A stretch of DNA of 64,000 nt from Heterohyrax brucei. Taxonomy: Eukaryota > Chordata > Mammalia > Hyracoidea > Procaviidae. Shown in pieces: positions 46,877 to 58,326 of this stretch; the stretch's first letter is position 1, and each line of letters starts with the position of its first letter. The translations under genes were made by a program, and so were the position numbers. The notes below the pieces were generated by a model, which saw nothing but the letters and a program-made list of their open reading frames with translations, had not been told where the DNA came from and made no database searches. The stretch spans positions 9,539,501-9,603,500 of the forward strand of contig CM053143.1 of assembly GCA_028571685.1 (NCBI GenBank), in the 5' to 3' direction.

Positions 46877-49800
46877 ATGACAGCACTAAACACATACCTA
46901 TCAATAATAACTCTGAATGTAAATGGACTGAACACTCCAATAAAGAGACAGAGAGTGACATCCTGGGTCAAAAGACATGATCTATCTATATGTTGCTTAA
47001 ACGAAACACACCTTAGACTTAAAAACATGAACAAACCTAAAATCAAAGGATGGACACATATATAACCAACCAACAACATACAAAGAAGAGCAGGAGCGGC
47101 AATAAAAATCCACCATTGTGGACAAGAATAGTCACTATGTATTACTGAAAAGTTCAATACAAAGGCAGTGCATAACAACATTATTTATTTACGCACCTAA
47201 TACCAGATCATCTAACTACATCGAACAAACACTGACAACATTGAAAAATGAGACAGATCATTCCACAATAACACCTGGAGACTTCAACATTCCACTTTCA
47301 GTAATGGACAGATCATCCAGAAAAAAGTTCAGTAAGACACAGAAAATCGTATTGTGACAATTAACCAACACATACATCAACATATGCAGAACTTTTAATC
47401 CTTCACTATATAACCAAACTTTCTTCTCCAGTGCACATGGAACATTTTCTGTGATAGACCATGTGTTGGGACATAAAGCAAGTAGCAACAAAATCCAAAC
47501 CATTGATTTATTGCAAAGCATCTTCTCGAAACATAAAGCCATAAAACTTGAAATCAATAGCTGAAAAGACAGAGATAGCAATTTCAACTCATGAAGACTG
47601 AACACCTTTATCAAAGATCCGTGTGTTATAGAAAAAATCAAGGATGAAATAAAGAAGTTTATGAAATCAAATGAGAATGAAAACACTTCCTACAAACCCA
47701 TAGGATGCAGTCAAAGCAGTGCTCTGAGGTCAATTTATCTCTATAAATGTACACATCTGGAATGAAGGAAAGATCCAAATCAAAGAATTAATCCTACAGC
47801 TTGAATGGGTGGAAAGAGAGCAACAGAAGAATCCCTCAGGCACCAGAAGAAAACAGATAATAAAGATTAGGACACAATTAAATGAATTAGAGAACAACAA
47901 CTGAAAAAAGTAACAAAACCAAAAGGTGGTTCTTTGAAAAGTTCAATCAAATTGATAAACCATTGGCTAAACTTGCAAAAGAAAAGCAGGAGATGAAACA
48001 AATACCCCAAATAAGAAATGAGATAGGAGATGTCACGACAGACCCAACTGAAATCAAAACTACCATACCAGAATGCTATGAAAGACTGTATTCTTACATA
48101 TTTGAAAACCTAAAGAAAATGGACAAATTTCTAGATTCATATCACCTACCAAAATCATCACAAGAAGTAAAACAACTTAACAAAGCCATCACAAAGGAAG
48201 AGATTGAAAACTTCATCAAGAAGCTATTGGCTAGAAAAAAGTCCTTGCCCAGATGGCTTCACAGGAGAATTTTACCACACTTTTGGAGAGGTGTTAACTC
48301 CAATACTACTAAGGCTATTTCATAGCATAAAAAGGGATGGAATACTCCAAAATTCATTCTATGAATCCAGCATAAACCTGATACCAAATCCAGGGAAAGA
48401 TCCAATAAAAAATGACAATTACAGACCACTGTCACTTGTGAAGCTAGACACAAAAACCTTCAACCAAATCCTAGCTGGTAGAATTTAACAACATATCAGC
48501 AAAATAATTCATCATGACCAAGTAGTATTCATACCAGGGATGCAAATCTGGTTCAACATCAGAAAAATAATTTATGTGATCAACCACATGAATAGCACAA
48601 AGATGAGAACCATCTAATTTTGTCAATAGCTGAAGAAAAGGCATTTGACAAACTCCAACACCATTCATGCTAAAAATTCTCAGCAAAATAGGAATAGACA
48701 GGAAATTCCTGAACACAACACTGGCCATCTATGCAAAGCCAACCACTTACCTCATCCTGAATGGAGAGAAATTGAAAGAATTCTCTTTGAGAATAGGGAC
48801 TAGACATGGATGCCAACTCTCACCACTTGTAGTCAACATTGTAGTGGAGGTTCTAGCCAGAGCAATTATTGAAGACAAAGAAAGAAAAGGCATCCATATC
48901 AGCAAAAAAGGTAAAAATCTTCCTATTTGCAGATGATATGATTGTACACGTGAAGAATCCTAAAGAATCCATAAGTAAACTACTCAGACTGATAGAAGTG
49001 TTCACCAAAGGTATCAGGATATAAGATAAACATAATTAGAACAGTAGGATTCCTTTATACCAACAAAGAGATAAAGAAGAAATCACCAAATCAATACCAT
49101 TCGCTATAGCCCCCAAGAAGATAAAATAGCTAGGAATCAATCTAACTAGAGAAATAAGAGACCTATACAGAGAATACAACAAGACCTTACTGCAAGAAAC
49201 CAAAAGAGACTTACATAAGTGGAGAAACCTACCCTGCTCATGGATAGGATGACTTAACATTGTGAAAATGTCTATTTTACCCAAAGTGATCTACATATAA
49301 AATGCAATCTCAATGCAAGTTCTAGTGTCATTTTTTATTGAGATGGAGAAACAAATCACCAACTTTGTTTGGAAAGGGAAGAAACCCTGTATAAGTAAAG
49401 CACTACTGAAGAAGAGAAATGTAGTGGGAGAACCTACTACACTGCCACTGTAGTCAAAAACCCTTGTACTGGCACAAGAAGAGACATATAGACTAACGGA
49501 ACCGAGTTAGACCCCAGAGATGTCACCATCTTCTTATACAGTTGATATTTGACAAAGGCCCTAAGATCATAAAGTGGGGGAAAAAACAGTCTCTTTAACA
49601 AACAGTGTTGGCATATGTGTGTATCCATTTGGAAAAAACTGAAACAAGATGCGTATCTTCCATCTTACACAAAACTAACTCAAAATGGATGAAAGACCTA
49701 AATATCAAACCTAAAATGATAAAGACCATGCAAGATAAAATAGGGTCAACAATGGAAGTTCTAATACATGGCTTAGACAGACTTCAAAATTTGAGAAACA

Positions 49801-50600
49801 AAGCACAAGCAACAGAAAAGGATATAGATAAATAGGAGCTAACAAACACTTTTGCTCACCCAAAGACTATCAAAAGAGTTAGAGACCACCTAAAGAATGG
49901 GAAAAAAATATTTGGCAACTATATGTTAGACCAACATCTGATCTCCATAAGCTACAAGGTACTGCAAAATATAAAAACGTAAATAACCCAGTTAAGTGAT
50001 GGACAAAGGAGACGAACAGACACTTCACCAAAGACGACATCCAGGTGGCAAAAAGGCATATGAAGAAATGAAACAGTCATTAACAATCAGAGAAATCCAA
50101 ATCAAAACTAAAATGAGGTACCACCTTACCCCCAACAATGTTGGCCACGATCAAAAAATCACAAAACAACAAATGCTGAAGAAGCTGTGGAGAGATTGGA
50201 ACTCGCCTACATTTCTGATGGGATTGCAAAATGGTATGACCTCTTCAGAAAGCAATTTGGCTCTTCCTTAAAAGGCTGGAAAAAGATATACCATTTGATC
50301 CAGTAATCCCACTGCTTGGAACGTATTTTACAGAAACAAAGGCTGTCACAAGAACAGATACGTGCACATGAATGTTCACTGCAGTGCAGTTCACAATAGC
50401 AGAAAGATAGAATCAATCTAGATACCTATCAGCAGAGGGATGGATAAACAAACTATGGTACGTGTACTTAATGGAACACTATGCGATGATAAAGAACAAT
50501 GATGATTTTAGGAAACATCTCATAACCTGGTTTCAACTGGCAGACATTGTGCTGAGTGAAATCAGTTAGCAGCAAAAGGACAAATATTGTATGAGACCCC
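46877..50600 (+). pseudogene. L1 ORF2 remnant (endonuclease, RT, Cys-rich C-terminus)
   Basis: The endonuclease starts TALNTYLSIITLNVNGLNTP (46877) and continues LSICCLNETHLRLKN and FIYAPNTRSSNYIEQ (47118-47357). RT parts follow at 47963-48936, with TRHGCQLSPLVVNIVVEVL near 48790. The active-site text tttgcagatgatatgattgt near 48926 encodes an intact FADD. The C-terminal region lies at 49600-50500. Frameshifts and stops, including near 48487 and 48936, make it inactive. The antisense frame at 47258-47686 is a shadow. Confidence 0.88.
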
Positions 50601-51599
50601 CGCCATGAGGACTTAAAAACAGAGTTATGTACAAAAGAAAAGACTCTTTGATGGCTATAAGAGTGTGAAAGGAGGGAGAGGGTTGGTCATATGATTAGAT
50701 AGTTGATAGAAATTTGGTTAAGTGAAAGCAGTGACAGTACACATCAGAGTAACTCAACTGGAGTTCACCAAAAACTGAATGCTTTTTTAATTTCAACCTA
50801 ATATTGAAAGGACAGATTAGCAGGTGTAGGGACTGGGGACCATGCTCTTGGGGGACACTGAGGCCAACTGACATATCTAATCTGTTGCTAAGAGAGTCTT
50901 CTGCACCCCATATTGGTGAGTGGCATCTGGGGTCTTAAATGCTAGCAGGCTGCCATCAGAGGTACACCAAAGGCTTCCAGCTCATCCAGAACAGATTATC
51001 ACTGAGAACAAAAACGACAGGAGGAAACAAGTGCTCAGGAAACAGAAGGACCCATGTGAATGAGAGACTGTATCAACATGTGACCAGAAGAACCAGATGG
51101 TGCCTGGCCACCACCAAAGACGGCTGAGATGGGCGCAGAATGTAGAGTCCCCGTGGCAACACAAATAAGACAGGTGCAGCTCAAGAACTCTACTAAAAGA
51201 CCACAACTGATAATCCAATGGCCTGTGAGATCCTCTGGGAGCATGGCCCCTAGACCTACAGCTGTCCCTGACTGGAAAATACTACTGAGATCAACGTTTT
51301 GGACAAAAACGGACTGGACTCAGAGACACAGCGTGGCCATCTGGTGTGTGTACTTTACGGCTGTACGCATTTATAGGATGCGGTCCTACCTGCCTCCGTC
51401 TAGATGGGAGAAAAGAGGGTGGAGAGGAGGGGACAGGAGCTTGTTAAGAGAATGGAACACGTATAGAATAAAAGGAGCAGTGTGTTATCAGAGGGCAAGA
51501 AAAGCAGAAGGGGCTGCAGACAGGTAGGCATGCAAAATTAATGTGGATTGTATAGTTTAACTTCATGCCAATAAAAAAAAAGAAAAAATTGTTTTCAGT

Positions 51600-52112
51600 T
51601 TTTGTCTGATTTCATTGTATGTTTGCTTTTTTAAAGAACCTTACATTTATGCTCTATAAGGTAAAAAGGAATGCAACGTTAATATTGGGAAATGTCCTTC
51701 AAGTTCTGCAACTAAAAGAGCTTTTCATTTCGTTAACAGGAATAATGCTCTATGTCTGTGCTGGGAAAACATACGAACAAATTAGATATACTTTCTGGAC
51801 ATTTGTAGAAAACACAAAATAATACAGTAAGCATATCTTATCTTTGACTTACACTGCATTTTTAGCATCATTGTTTGCTCACAAATAAAGAGAAAAAATG
51901 TTTACCTAGAAAAGAGAAGTTTCTAAGAAATCATAAAAAGTATTTTCCCATCAGATAAAGCATCATATAAAAGAGATGGTAGACTTGATCTTTGTAGCCC
52001 AGGAGGATCAATAAAGGGTTGCTAGGGAGAGACTGCTTTTAACTGTCTACAAAAACTGCTTTACATTTAGAACTTCATGAGGCCTGGAAGGACATATGCC
52101 TTTTTCAGCACA
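51600..52112. other. Unassigned sequence
   Basis: Follows the L1 target duplication directly. No gene or repeat recognised. Confidence 0.4.
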
Positions 52113-52116
52113 GTAG

Positions 52117-52300
52117 CTTAAGCACCTGGTAGAGACCCTAGAGACAAACAGTTATCTTACAGGCAGCTGGCCACTAACCAAGGGTCAGAAGTTCCAATCT
52201 ACCAGTAATTCCTTGAAAATCCTATGGGACAGTTTTACCCTTACCTATAGAGTCTCTATAAGTTGGAATCAGCTTGATAGGCAGTAGCTGAGTGAATGGA
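52117..52300 (+). mobile_element. AfroSINE, diverged
   Basis: 'ctggccactaaccaagggtc', 'agaagttccaatctaccagt', 'aatcctatgggacagtttta' and 'ctataagttggaatcagctt' in order. Confidence 0.75.
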
Positions 52301-52304
52301 AGTA

Positions 52305-52940
52305 CGATGTTTTAGATGATGACTAGAAGGATTTACCATTGTTTCAGATACTTGCTTCTGGAAGATGCATTCCCATTCACATGTGTGAGGTCAGGCTGAA
52401 AGCATGATGGAGAGAGCACAGGGAATCCTGTGCTGATCAACTGAGCACTTAGTTTAAATACTGGTAAGGTGTAAATATCTTAGGCATTGTAAGCCAGATG
52501 GTCTCTCCCACAACTACTCAACCTTACTATTACAGCACAAAAGTAGCAATAGACAACAAATAAGTGAATTGGTGTGGTTGAAACTGGCTCATGGGCAGGC
52601 CATAGTTTTCAATTCCCTGGTCTAGCAGGACATGACTGCAGGTTTCCTTTCACTACCATGAGTCTTTATGTAGATTTATGTAAAATCTTTTTTTTTTTTT
52701 TACATAAAATCTTCAGTTAGATTTCAAGAGTACCACAAGCAACTGAAGGAAGACTGTACTGATTAAGTCTAGTCAGGTTTTCCCAAGCTAGTGAGGCAAT
52801 AGAAAGAGAGATCATGTAGAAACAGAAGTAAAAGAGCATATGGTTATATAAGGTCTAACCACTGCATTTCCTTAACACCAGCTGTGAAGATTCATTTTAG
52901 GGCTTTTTAGCACTTGTCTTATAAGACTGCAAAAACTCAT
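52305..52940. other. Unassigned sequence
   Basis: Contains a poly(T) at 52688-52701 flanked by inverted 'acataaaatctt' / 'tgtaaaatcttt' motifs. No gene recognised. Confidence 0.4.
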
Positions 52941-53265
52941 TGGGCTTCTGGGTCCAGGGAAGATGGAGTAAGCACTTTATGTCTTGTCTCTCCCACCAAC
53001 TGCATCTAAAAAACATGGGCTGAATGCAAAGAACAGCTATTTCAGAACTCTAAAAGTAAGTACTAGCAAGCAGACTGGGAGAAAAGACTAGAATCGGAAG
53101 TGTTACCGAACTGCCAGTAATCTTGCCATTTTTTGCCTCTACTCTCCTTAGGTCTGAGCTCAACGAAACCTGAAAGCTGGAAACAAGCATAGAGACAGAC
53201 TTTCAGGAGCAGTACTCCAGTTTTACTTGCAAAGTGAAAAGGAGGTCTTCTAATACTTCGAGAGG

Positions 53266-53418
53266 AAATCCTGATGGCATAGTGGTTAAAAGTTATAACT
53301 GCTAATCAAGAGGTATGCTCTTCAAATCCACCAGGGACTCCCTGAAAGCTCTATGGAGCAGTTCTGCTCTGTCCTACACATTGCTATGTGTCAGAACCAA
53401 CTTGACAGCAGTGGGTTA
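53266..53418 (+). mobile_element. AfroSINE
   Basis: 'aaatcctgatggcatagtgg', 'caaatccaccagggactccc', 'gagcagttctgctctgtcct' and 'aacttgacagcagtgggtta'. Confidence 0.9.
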
Positions 53419-53426
53419 ATAGTCAG

Positions 53427-53505
53427 ATGAGTAGCCTTGGTGGCACAGTGGATAAGTGCTAGGCTGCTAACCGAAAGTTAAATGGTCTAAAACCATCCAG
53501 CCACT
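53427..53505 (+). mobile_element. AfroSINE head fragment
   Basis: 'gtagccttggtggcacagtg' to 'gctaggctgctaaccgaaag'; 3'-truncated. It directly follows another copy in the same orientation. Confidence 0.8.
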
Positions 53506-54986
53506 TTATGGGAGAAAATCCTTCATTTCTTTTTCTTTTCTCCGTTCTCTGCTACCACAGTTTTCAAACAATCTGGTTTTGGTGCTGGCAAAGATAGCAC
53601 CCTCAGGAACAATCACAGACATGAGGCACATAGGAGTCTAATACAGCAAGAGGGTAATTTTCCTCTCAAGTTAAGCGATTTGGTGCTGAAAATGTGTGGT
53701 AAGCAGTTGTTGCTTTTCTCTCTATTTGGGTACTGCAAGGCTCAGGAAATGTTCACGACTGCAAGCTATGCGTAATAGAACTGGGCAAATAAAACCCCAG
53801 TTTTCTAGCTGGCCTGAATCAAAAGCTATGAGCTTACTAAATATAACCCAAAACTTTGAAGGACAGAGTAGCAAGGACAGGGGTTTGGGAACCATGGTTT
53901 CAGATGACACAGGTCGGCAGACATAACAAAATTTTTCAAGCAAATGTTCTGCATCCCGTTTTGGTAAGAGATGTTTAGGGTCTTAAAAGATAGCAATCTG
54001 CTATCTGAGGAGCACCAACTGGCACTAACTCACCAGGGAAGAGGAGAAGGAAGGACATCAAAAACATAAGAAAAATGTGAGTCCAAGAGACAGAAAGATC
54101 CACACAATATTAAGTCTACACCAACACGAGACCAGAAGAACTAGATAGTACCTGGCCACCACCAACGATTGACTTGATAAGGGATACAACGTAAAGTCCC
54201 TGACTTAGTGGGCAAAGAGTGGGTGTACAGACTCAAGCTTTATTAAAAGACCAGACTTGATGATCCAACAGACTGGAGTATCCCCAGAAGACAAGGTCCC
54301 AGGATTCTCTGTTAGCCCAGAACTGAAACCATTTCTGAAGCCAGCTCTTCAGACAAAGATCAGCCTGGATTATGAGACATAAAATGATACCGGCAAAGAG
54401 TATGCTTCTTGGCTTAAATACATGAGGCTAACTAGGCAGCTCCTGTTCAGAGGAGAAATGAGACGGTGGAGGGGGACAGGAGGTGGTTGAAGGACACAGG
54501 AAACACAGCATGGAATGGAAAAATGTCCTGTCACAGGGTGGGAAGCACATCTAGAATTACATACCAATGTGTAAGTTTTTGTATGCAAATTGACTTGGAT
54601 TGTCATCTTTCACTGAAAGCACAGTTAACTTGTTTTTAAATATTGGAAACAAAAAGAGTCAGAATAGAAAGTATCCAATCTGAAAAACAGATGAAAACTT
54701 TTGAAATATAAATGACCATACTTTCGAGGACCTATGGGACAGTACCAAAATGTGTAATGCTTATACCACTGGAGGAACAGAAAGATAGGAGAAAGAACAC
54801 AATCCTGAAAATAAGTTTTTTTTAAGAACTAACAGTTGACATCTTCTTGATTTTTGAAAAACAAGTAAATCTACAGAATCAGGACACTCAACGAGCCACA
54901 AAAGAATAAACCCAAAGAAATTCACATACAGACATACGATCATCAAACTCCTGAAAAGTAAAGGCAAGGGAAAAAAGTGTTGAAAG

Positions 54987-55478
54987 TGTCATGGATTGAA
55001 TTGTGTTTCTCCCAAAGTTTGTATCAGTTTGGCTGGGCTGTGATTCCTGGCACTGTGCAAAGGTTTCCTGTGTTGTAAATCCTGTCTCTATGACACTAGT
55101 AAGGGAGATGGGTGGTAATTGTGTTAGTGTGTCAGGATTCTGTCTACAAGGTTTGAACGTGTCTTGAGGTAATCTCTCAGGATGTAAAGAAAAGAGAAAC
55201 AAGCATAGAGTTGGGGACCTCACTTCACCAAGAAAGCAGTGTCAGGTGCAAAGCATATCCTTCGGACCTGGGGTCCTTGCAGAAGAGAAGCTAATAGTCT
55301 CAGTGAAGTAGTGACAAAAAGGGCCTTTCTCCAGAGCCAAAAGAGAAAGTCTTCCTCTGGAGCTGACTCCCTGAATTTGTACTTCTAGCTAATTTGTCTC
55401 TGAGAAAATAAATTTCTCATTGTTAAAGCCATCCAGTTAATGGTATTTCTGTTACAGCAACACTAGATGACTAAGTCA
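54987..55478 (+). mobile_element. Solo LTR, MaLR-like (copy D), 492 bp
   Basis: TGTCATGGATTGAATTGTGT to GATGACTAAGTCA, flanked by gaaag at 54982-54986 and 55479-55483. Contains 'gagaaaataaatttctcatt' (polyadenylation signal) near its 3' end. Same family as copies A-C in the Tigger1. It splits the L1M ORF1. Confidence 0.92.
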
Positions 55479-55699
55479 GAAAGCAACCAGAGGAAAATAT
55501 TAGATTATTTATAAGGTTATTTAAATTATTAATTTTTCATAGAAAAAATTGAAAGTGGGCAGAGGTAGAACAACATTTTTAAAGTGTTTGGGGAAGAAAG
55601 ATAACTACGTGCTAGATGTCTATACCCAGTTAAAAAAAAACCCTCCAGAAATGAACATGAAATACAGACATAATCAATGGAAGGAAAACTAAGAATTTA

Positions 55700-56203
55700 T
55701 GACTGAAGGAACACTGTCCCTAGATTTCAGAGAGGTTTAGCATAAGTCATCTTCCCCTGCTATGTCCCTGGATTTCAGAGCAGTTTCAGCATGAGCCGTC
55801 TTCTACCCAAAAACAGCCCATAGGAATTTGACCATAAACAAAACTTTACCCCTACAATGCTAATCAAACCTCTTTCCCTATCATACCTTGACCAAACAAA
55901 TCTTACCTCCTCCCCCTTCTAATGAACATTTCTTCCTTATCAGACCCTAAATCACTTACCAGAATTTCTTGCCACCCCCTCTTCTCTTTCAATTAAACAT
56001 TCTTTCCTTATCAAACTATAAATCCCCTTACCCCACACTACCTCATCCAAAATTTAAAACTACAAAAAACTTGTCCTACTGGCCAGGGGGATCCTGAATC
56101 ATCCCTCAGTTCAGACCCCGTTCTCTTTCTCTTTGAATAAACTTCACTAGACCCTCAGACTGGTGTATTCCTGTCCCTGTTTCATGCCATTGTCTTCCCA
56201 ACA
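55700..56203 (+). mobile_element. Solo LTR, probable ERV1 class, 504 bp
   Basis: TGACTGAAGGAACA to CTTCCCAACA. A polyadenylation signal in ctctttgaataaacttcact lies near the end, and a pyrimidine-rich, CpG-poor U3 precedes it. The flanks ttta and gtta are a possible 4-bp duplication with one mismatch, the size used by class I ERVs. Its first 110 bases are a tandem pair of about 50-bp units ('ccctagatttcagagaggtt' and 'ccctggatttcagagcagtt'). Confidence 0.75.
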
Positions 56204-56887
56204 GTTACCAGCAGACCAGTAGTAAAGTAATTGTTAAATGAAGGTCATCACAGCAAAGAAAAATAATACTAGAGAGAAAACTGGATCCTGAGGAATAAAG
56301 AAAGAGCAACAGAATGGTAAATAACTGAGCAAACGTAATAGACAGTTCTTTTATTCTTGAAATCTAAACTATGTGTGATAGAGGAAAGGAAAAAGTTGTA
56401 TCATCTGATGCAGTTTTCAGTGTAAGTCGATGTAATATATAAATATCATACAGGGGAAGCATAAAGGGACCTAGTGGTGGTAAGTTTCTTATATTTCACT
56501 TTAAGTAGTAAACTATTGATTATAAATAAACTAAGAAAAGTTAGATAGGTATATTTTACTCAATAGAGCAACCACCAAAACACTGTAAAACGAGATAAAG
56601 AAACAAAAGATTAAAAAACTGGGGTACTAAAATAAATGCTAAAATTTACACAAGAAGAATGCAGAAAAAGGGATATAGAGGGAGAAATAAAAGAAGAAAC
56701 AGACAAAACAAGCAATAAAGTAATAGATCTAAATTAGAATGTTTCAAAGTTACACAAATAGTCCAAATGAATTAAAAAACAGATATTGTTAGTATGGATT
56801 TGGAAAGAAAAACATAATACAATTGTATGCTGTCTGGAAGCACATACAATATGCACACACAGGTTGGTTAAAAATAAAAGAGTAGGA

Positions 56888-57130
56888 AAATATACACTGT
56901 ATAAATACTAATATAAGGAAAGGTTAAATGATTATATTAGCACCAGAAAAAAGGACTTCAGAGTAAAGAAAATTTTCAGGGACAAACAGAAACATTATAC
57001 AGTGAAAAAATGTAAATACATGCTGTATAAATACTAATGTAAGGAAAGAATAAATGATTATATTAGTACCAAAAAAAGACTTCAGAGTAAAGAAGTTTTC
57101 AGGGACAAACAGAAACATTACAGTGACAAA
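56888..57130 (+). repeat. Tandem duplication, about 124-bp unit, two copies
   Basis: Both units run 'ctgtataaatactaat' - 'ggttaaatgattatattag' - 'gacttcagagtaaagaa' - 'cagggacaaacagaaacatta'. The spacing between equal points is 123-126 bases. The unit is L1M endonuclease sequence, so this is a local duplication inside the LINE. The repeated minus-strand frame (MFLFVPENF twice) is a shadow. Confidence 0.88.
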
Positions 57131-57556
57131 ATGGTAAATTTATAAATACATGAATTACCGGGCCTGCCTTAGTACACTCTAGAAGGTACACAAAAGCTGA
57201 GGAAAACTGGCATGCTAGAGTGGATTTACCAGATTGAATCCACAGATCCACACAGAGAATGCCCAGAGGACACACCTTTTACCACAATTGTGAGGAACAA
57301 ATTTATGATGGGAGCTCCAGCAGCTGTGATTGCTATTATATGTAAATCAGGTTTGACAATAGGAACTGCCTTAACTGAGTTAAGAAATCTAACTACAATG
57401 GAAACCCTGGTGGCCTAGAGGGTTAAGTACTATGTCTACAAACCTAAAAGGTCAGCAGTTCAAATCTACCAGGTGCTCCTTGGAAACTATGGAGCAGTTC
57501 TACTCTGACCTCTAGGATAGCAGTGAGTCGGACATGACTCTGTGGCAGTGGGTGGG

Positions 57557-58104
57557 TGTCTTAGGCTGGGTTTTCTAGGGAAGCAAAACCAGTAACATGT
57601 GTAGGTACAAGGAAAGATTTATAATATAGATAGATAGATAGATAGATATAGATATAGATATAGGAAACAGCTCACGCAATCACAGAAGCTGAATGTTCCA
57701 AGTTCTGGCACAAGCCTCATGTGGCCATGGAAGCTGAAGAACCCAAAGTCAGCAGGTCAGAGACCAGAGTTCTAGATCACCAGTTGTGTAGGTAAGTGGA
57801 TCCTAAGCTGGTGGCGAGACAGAGCGGCAGAAACTGGTGAACCCAGGATCGACAGGTCAGGGAGCAGGACTCTCAAGTGCCGACTGTAAGGATTGATGAA
57901 TCCAACAGCTGCTAGTTCAAGTCCAGGAACCAGATGCCGGAAGAAGAGAGCAGGAGTTCCTGGCTACGTGAGCAGACCAGCAGTAGTAGTGGAAGGTTGA
58001 GAGATGAGAGCCGAGGGGCCGGAAGCCACTGCAAACCCCACTCTGCCACTTAATACAGCAGCCAAATATGGAGTAGCCAAGTTGACATAATCCTGACCAC
58101 CACA
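57557..58104 (-). mobile_element. Solo LTR, MaLR-like, 548 bp, inside AfroSINE
   Basis: Minus strand: TGTGGTGGTCAGGATTATGT to CCCAGCCTAAGACA. The last part, 'actggttttgcttccctaga', is the typical end of this LTR group. The flanks gtggg (57552-57556) and gaggg (58105-58109) are a 5-bp duplication with one change. It includes the GATA microsatellite. It is a relative of the LTR at 18448-18974. Confidence 0.82.
57625..57663. repeat. (GATA)n / (GATATA)n microsatellite
   Basis: Five gata units followed by three gatata units inside the LTR. Confidence 0.9.
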
Positions 58105-58326
58105 GAGGGTTAACTACAATGGGGTTGATTGGACCCTAGCAGTAGAAGCCAGATGGCCACACTCAATAGATAAAGACAAGGTGAGTGTGGTTATGGTAGT
58201 GGATCGTAGTGTCAAACCAGCAATCACGATGATCTGACTCAAATGGACTTATGGCAATAGCTACTTAGTCATGGTGTCCCTAGGAGTAAGATAGATAAGA
58301 AACCTACTAAATATTTACTTGATCTG

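Larger units (their letters stand above)
41216..51583 (+). mobile_element. Full-length L1 LINE split by an RTE insertion
   Basis: The 5' end aaggggcagggccaagatgg matches the L1 at 22270. The 5'UTR is about 41216-42250, ORF1 about 42250-43220, ORF2 46877-50600, and the 3'UTR ends in an A-rich tail at 51571-51590. Approximate target duplications ending in gttttcag lie at 41201-41215 and 51584-51598 (aaatagtgttttcag against aaaaattgttttcag). Removing the RTE (43642 to about 46858) leaves about 7.1 kb, the same length as the other complete copy. Many stops make it inactive. Confidence 0.88.
52946..54605 (+). mobile_element. L1 with 5'UTR joined to 3'UTR
   Basis: An L1-type 5' end (gggtccagggaagatggagt) begins a non-coding region to about 53830. 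From there the text aligns with the 3'UTR of the other L1s ('cctaatattgaaaggacaga' at 50780 against 'cccaaaactttgaaggacag'; then 'agaccagaagaactagatag', 'cctggccaccacca'). It ends near 54605 with no long poly(A). ORF1 and ORF2 are absent. Two AfroSINEs sit inside at 53266-53500. Confidence 0.65.
54640..57140 (+). mobile_element. Older L1 (L1M-type), ORF1 to start of ORF2, with two LTR insertions
   Basis: Pieces 54640-54986 and 55484-55699 read as a degraded L1 ORF1 ('gtatccaatctgaaaaacag', 'gacctatgggacagtaccaa', 'aataaacccaaagaaattca', 'ggaaggaaaactaagaattt'). 56204-57140 reads as the inter-ORF region and the endonuclease start ('gtatgctgtctggaagcaca', 'aaggacttcagagtaaagaa'). This copy is more diverged than the L1s at 22 and 41 kb. 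LTRs at 54987-55478 and 55700-56203 are later insertions. The first has an exact target duplication. Confidence 0.7.
57402..58110 (+). mobile_element. AfroSINE with nested LTR
   Basis: The SINE body (head 'gaaaccctggtggcctagag', right end 'gagtcggacatgactctgtg') runs to 57556. An LTR follows, then six more bases before the second target copy. The 12-bp duplication taactacaatgg lies at 57390-57401 and 58111-58122. The SINE is younger than the provirus and older than the LTR. Confidence 0.88.
57150..58320 (+). pseudogene. Probable ERV-L-like gag remnant, interrupted
   Basis: Upstream of the protease and in the same orientation, 57212-57401 decodes into MLEWIYQIESTDPHRECP... VRNKFMMGAPAAVIAI. 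A second, inverted copy of the same segment at 59428-59713 has kept a similar frame, which argues that it was once coding. By position I call it gag; no zinc knuckle or other decisive motif is visible. An AfroSINE (57402-57556) and an LTR inside that SINE (57557-58104) interrupt it. The matching taactacaatgg on both sides shows the coding text resumes at 58111. Confidence 0.5.

Noticed and set aside
46726..47181. 151-codon minus-strand frame rich in hydrophobic residues
   Set aside because: It spans the RTE 5' end and the antisense of the L1 endonuclease. The hydrophobic look comes from reading A-rich L1 coding DNA backwards.
47258..47686. 142-codon minus-strand frame
   Set aside because: Antisense to L1 ORF2 (endonuclease and linker), which is recognisable on the plus strand.
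51129..51527. 132-codon plus-strand frame
   Set aside because: Lies in the L1 3'UTR, which is non-coding in the aligned copies (29176-29640 and 53833-54605). Composition is typical of that GC-richer 3'UTR.
57625..57663. Regular short repeats considered as a CRISPR-like or satellite array
   Set aside because: Simple GATA/GATATA microsatellite with no spacers, in a mammalian LTR.
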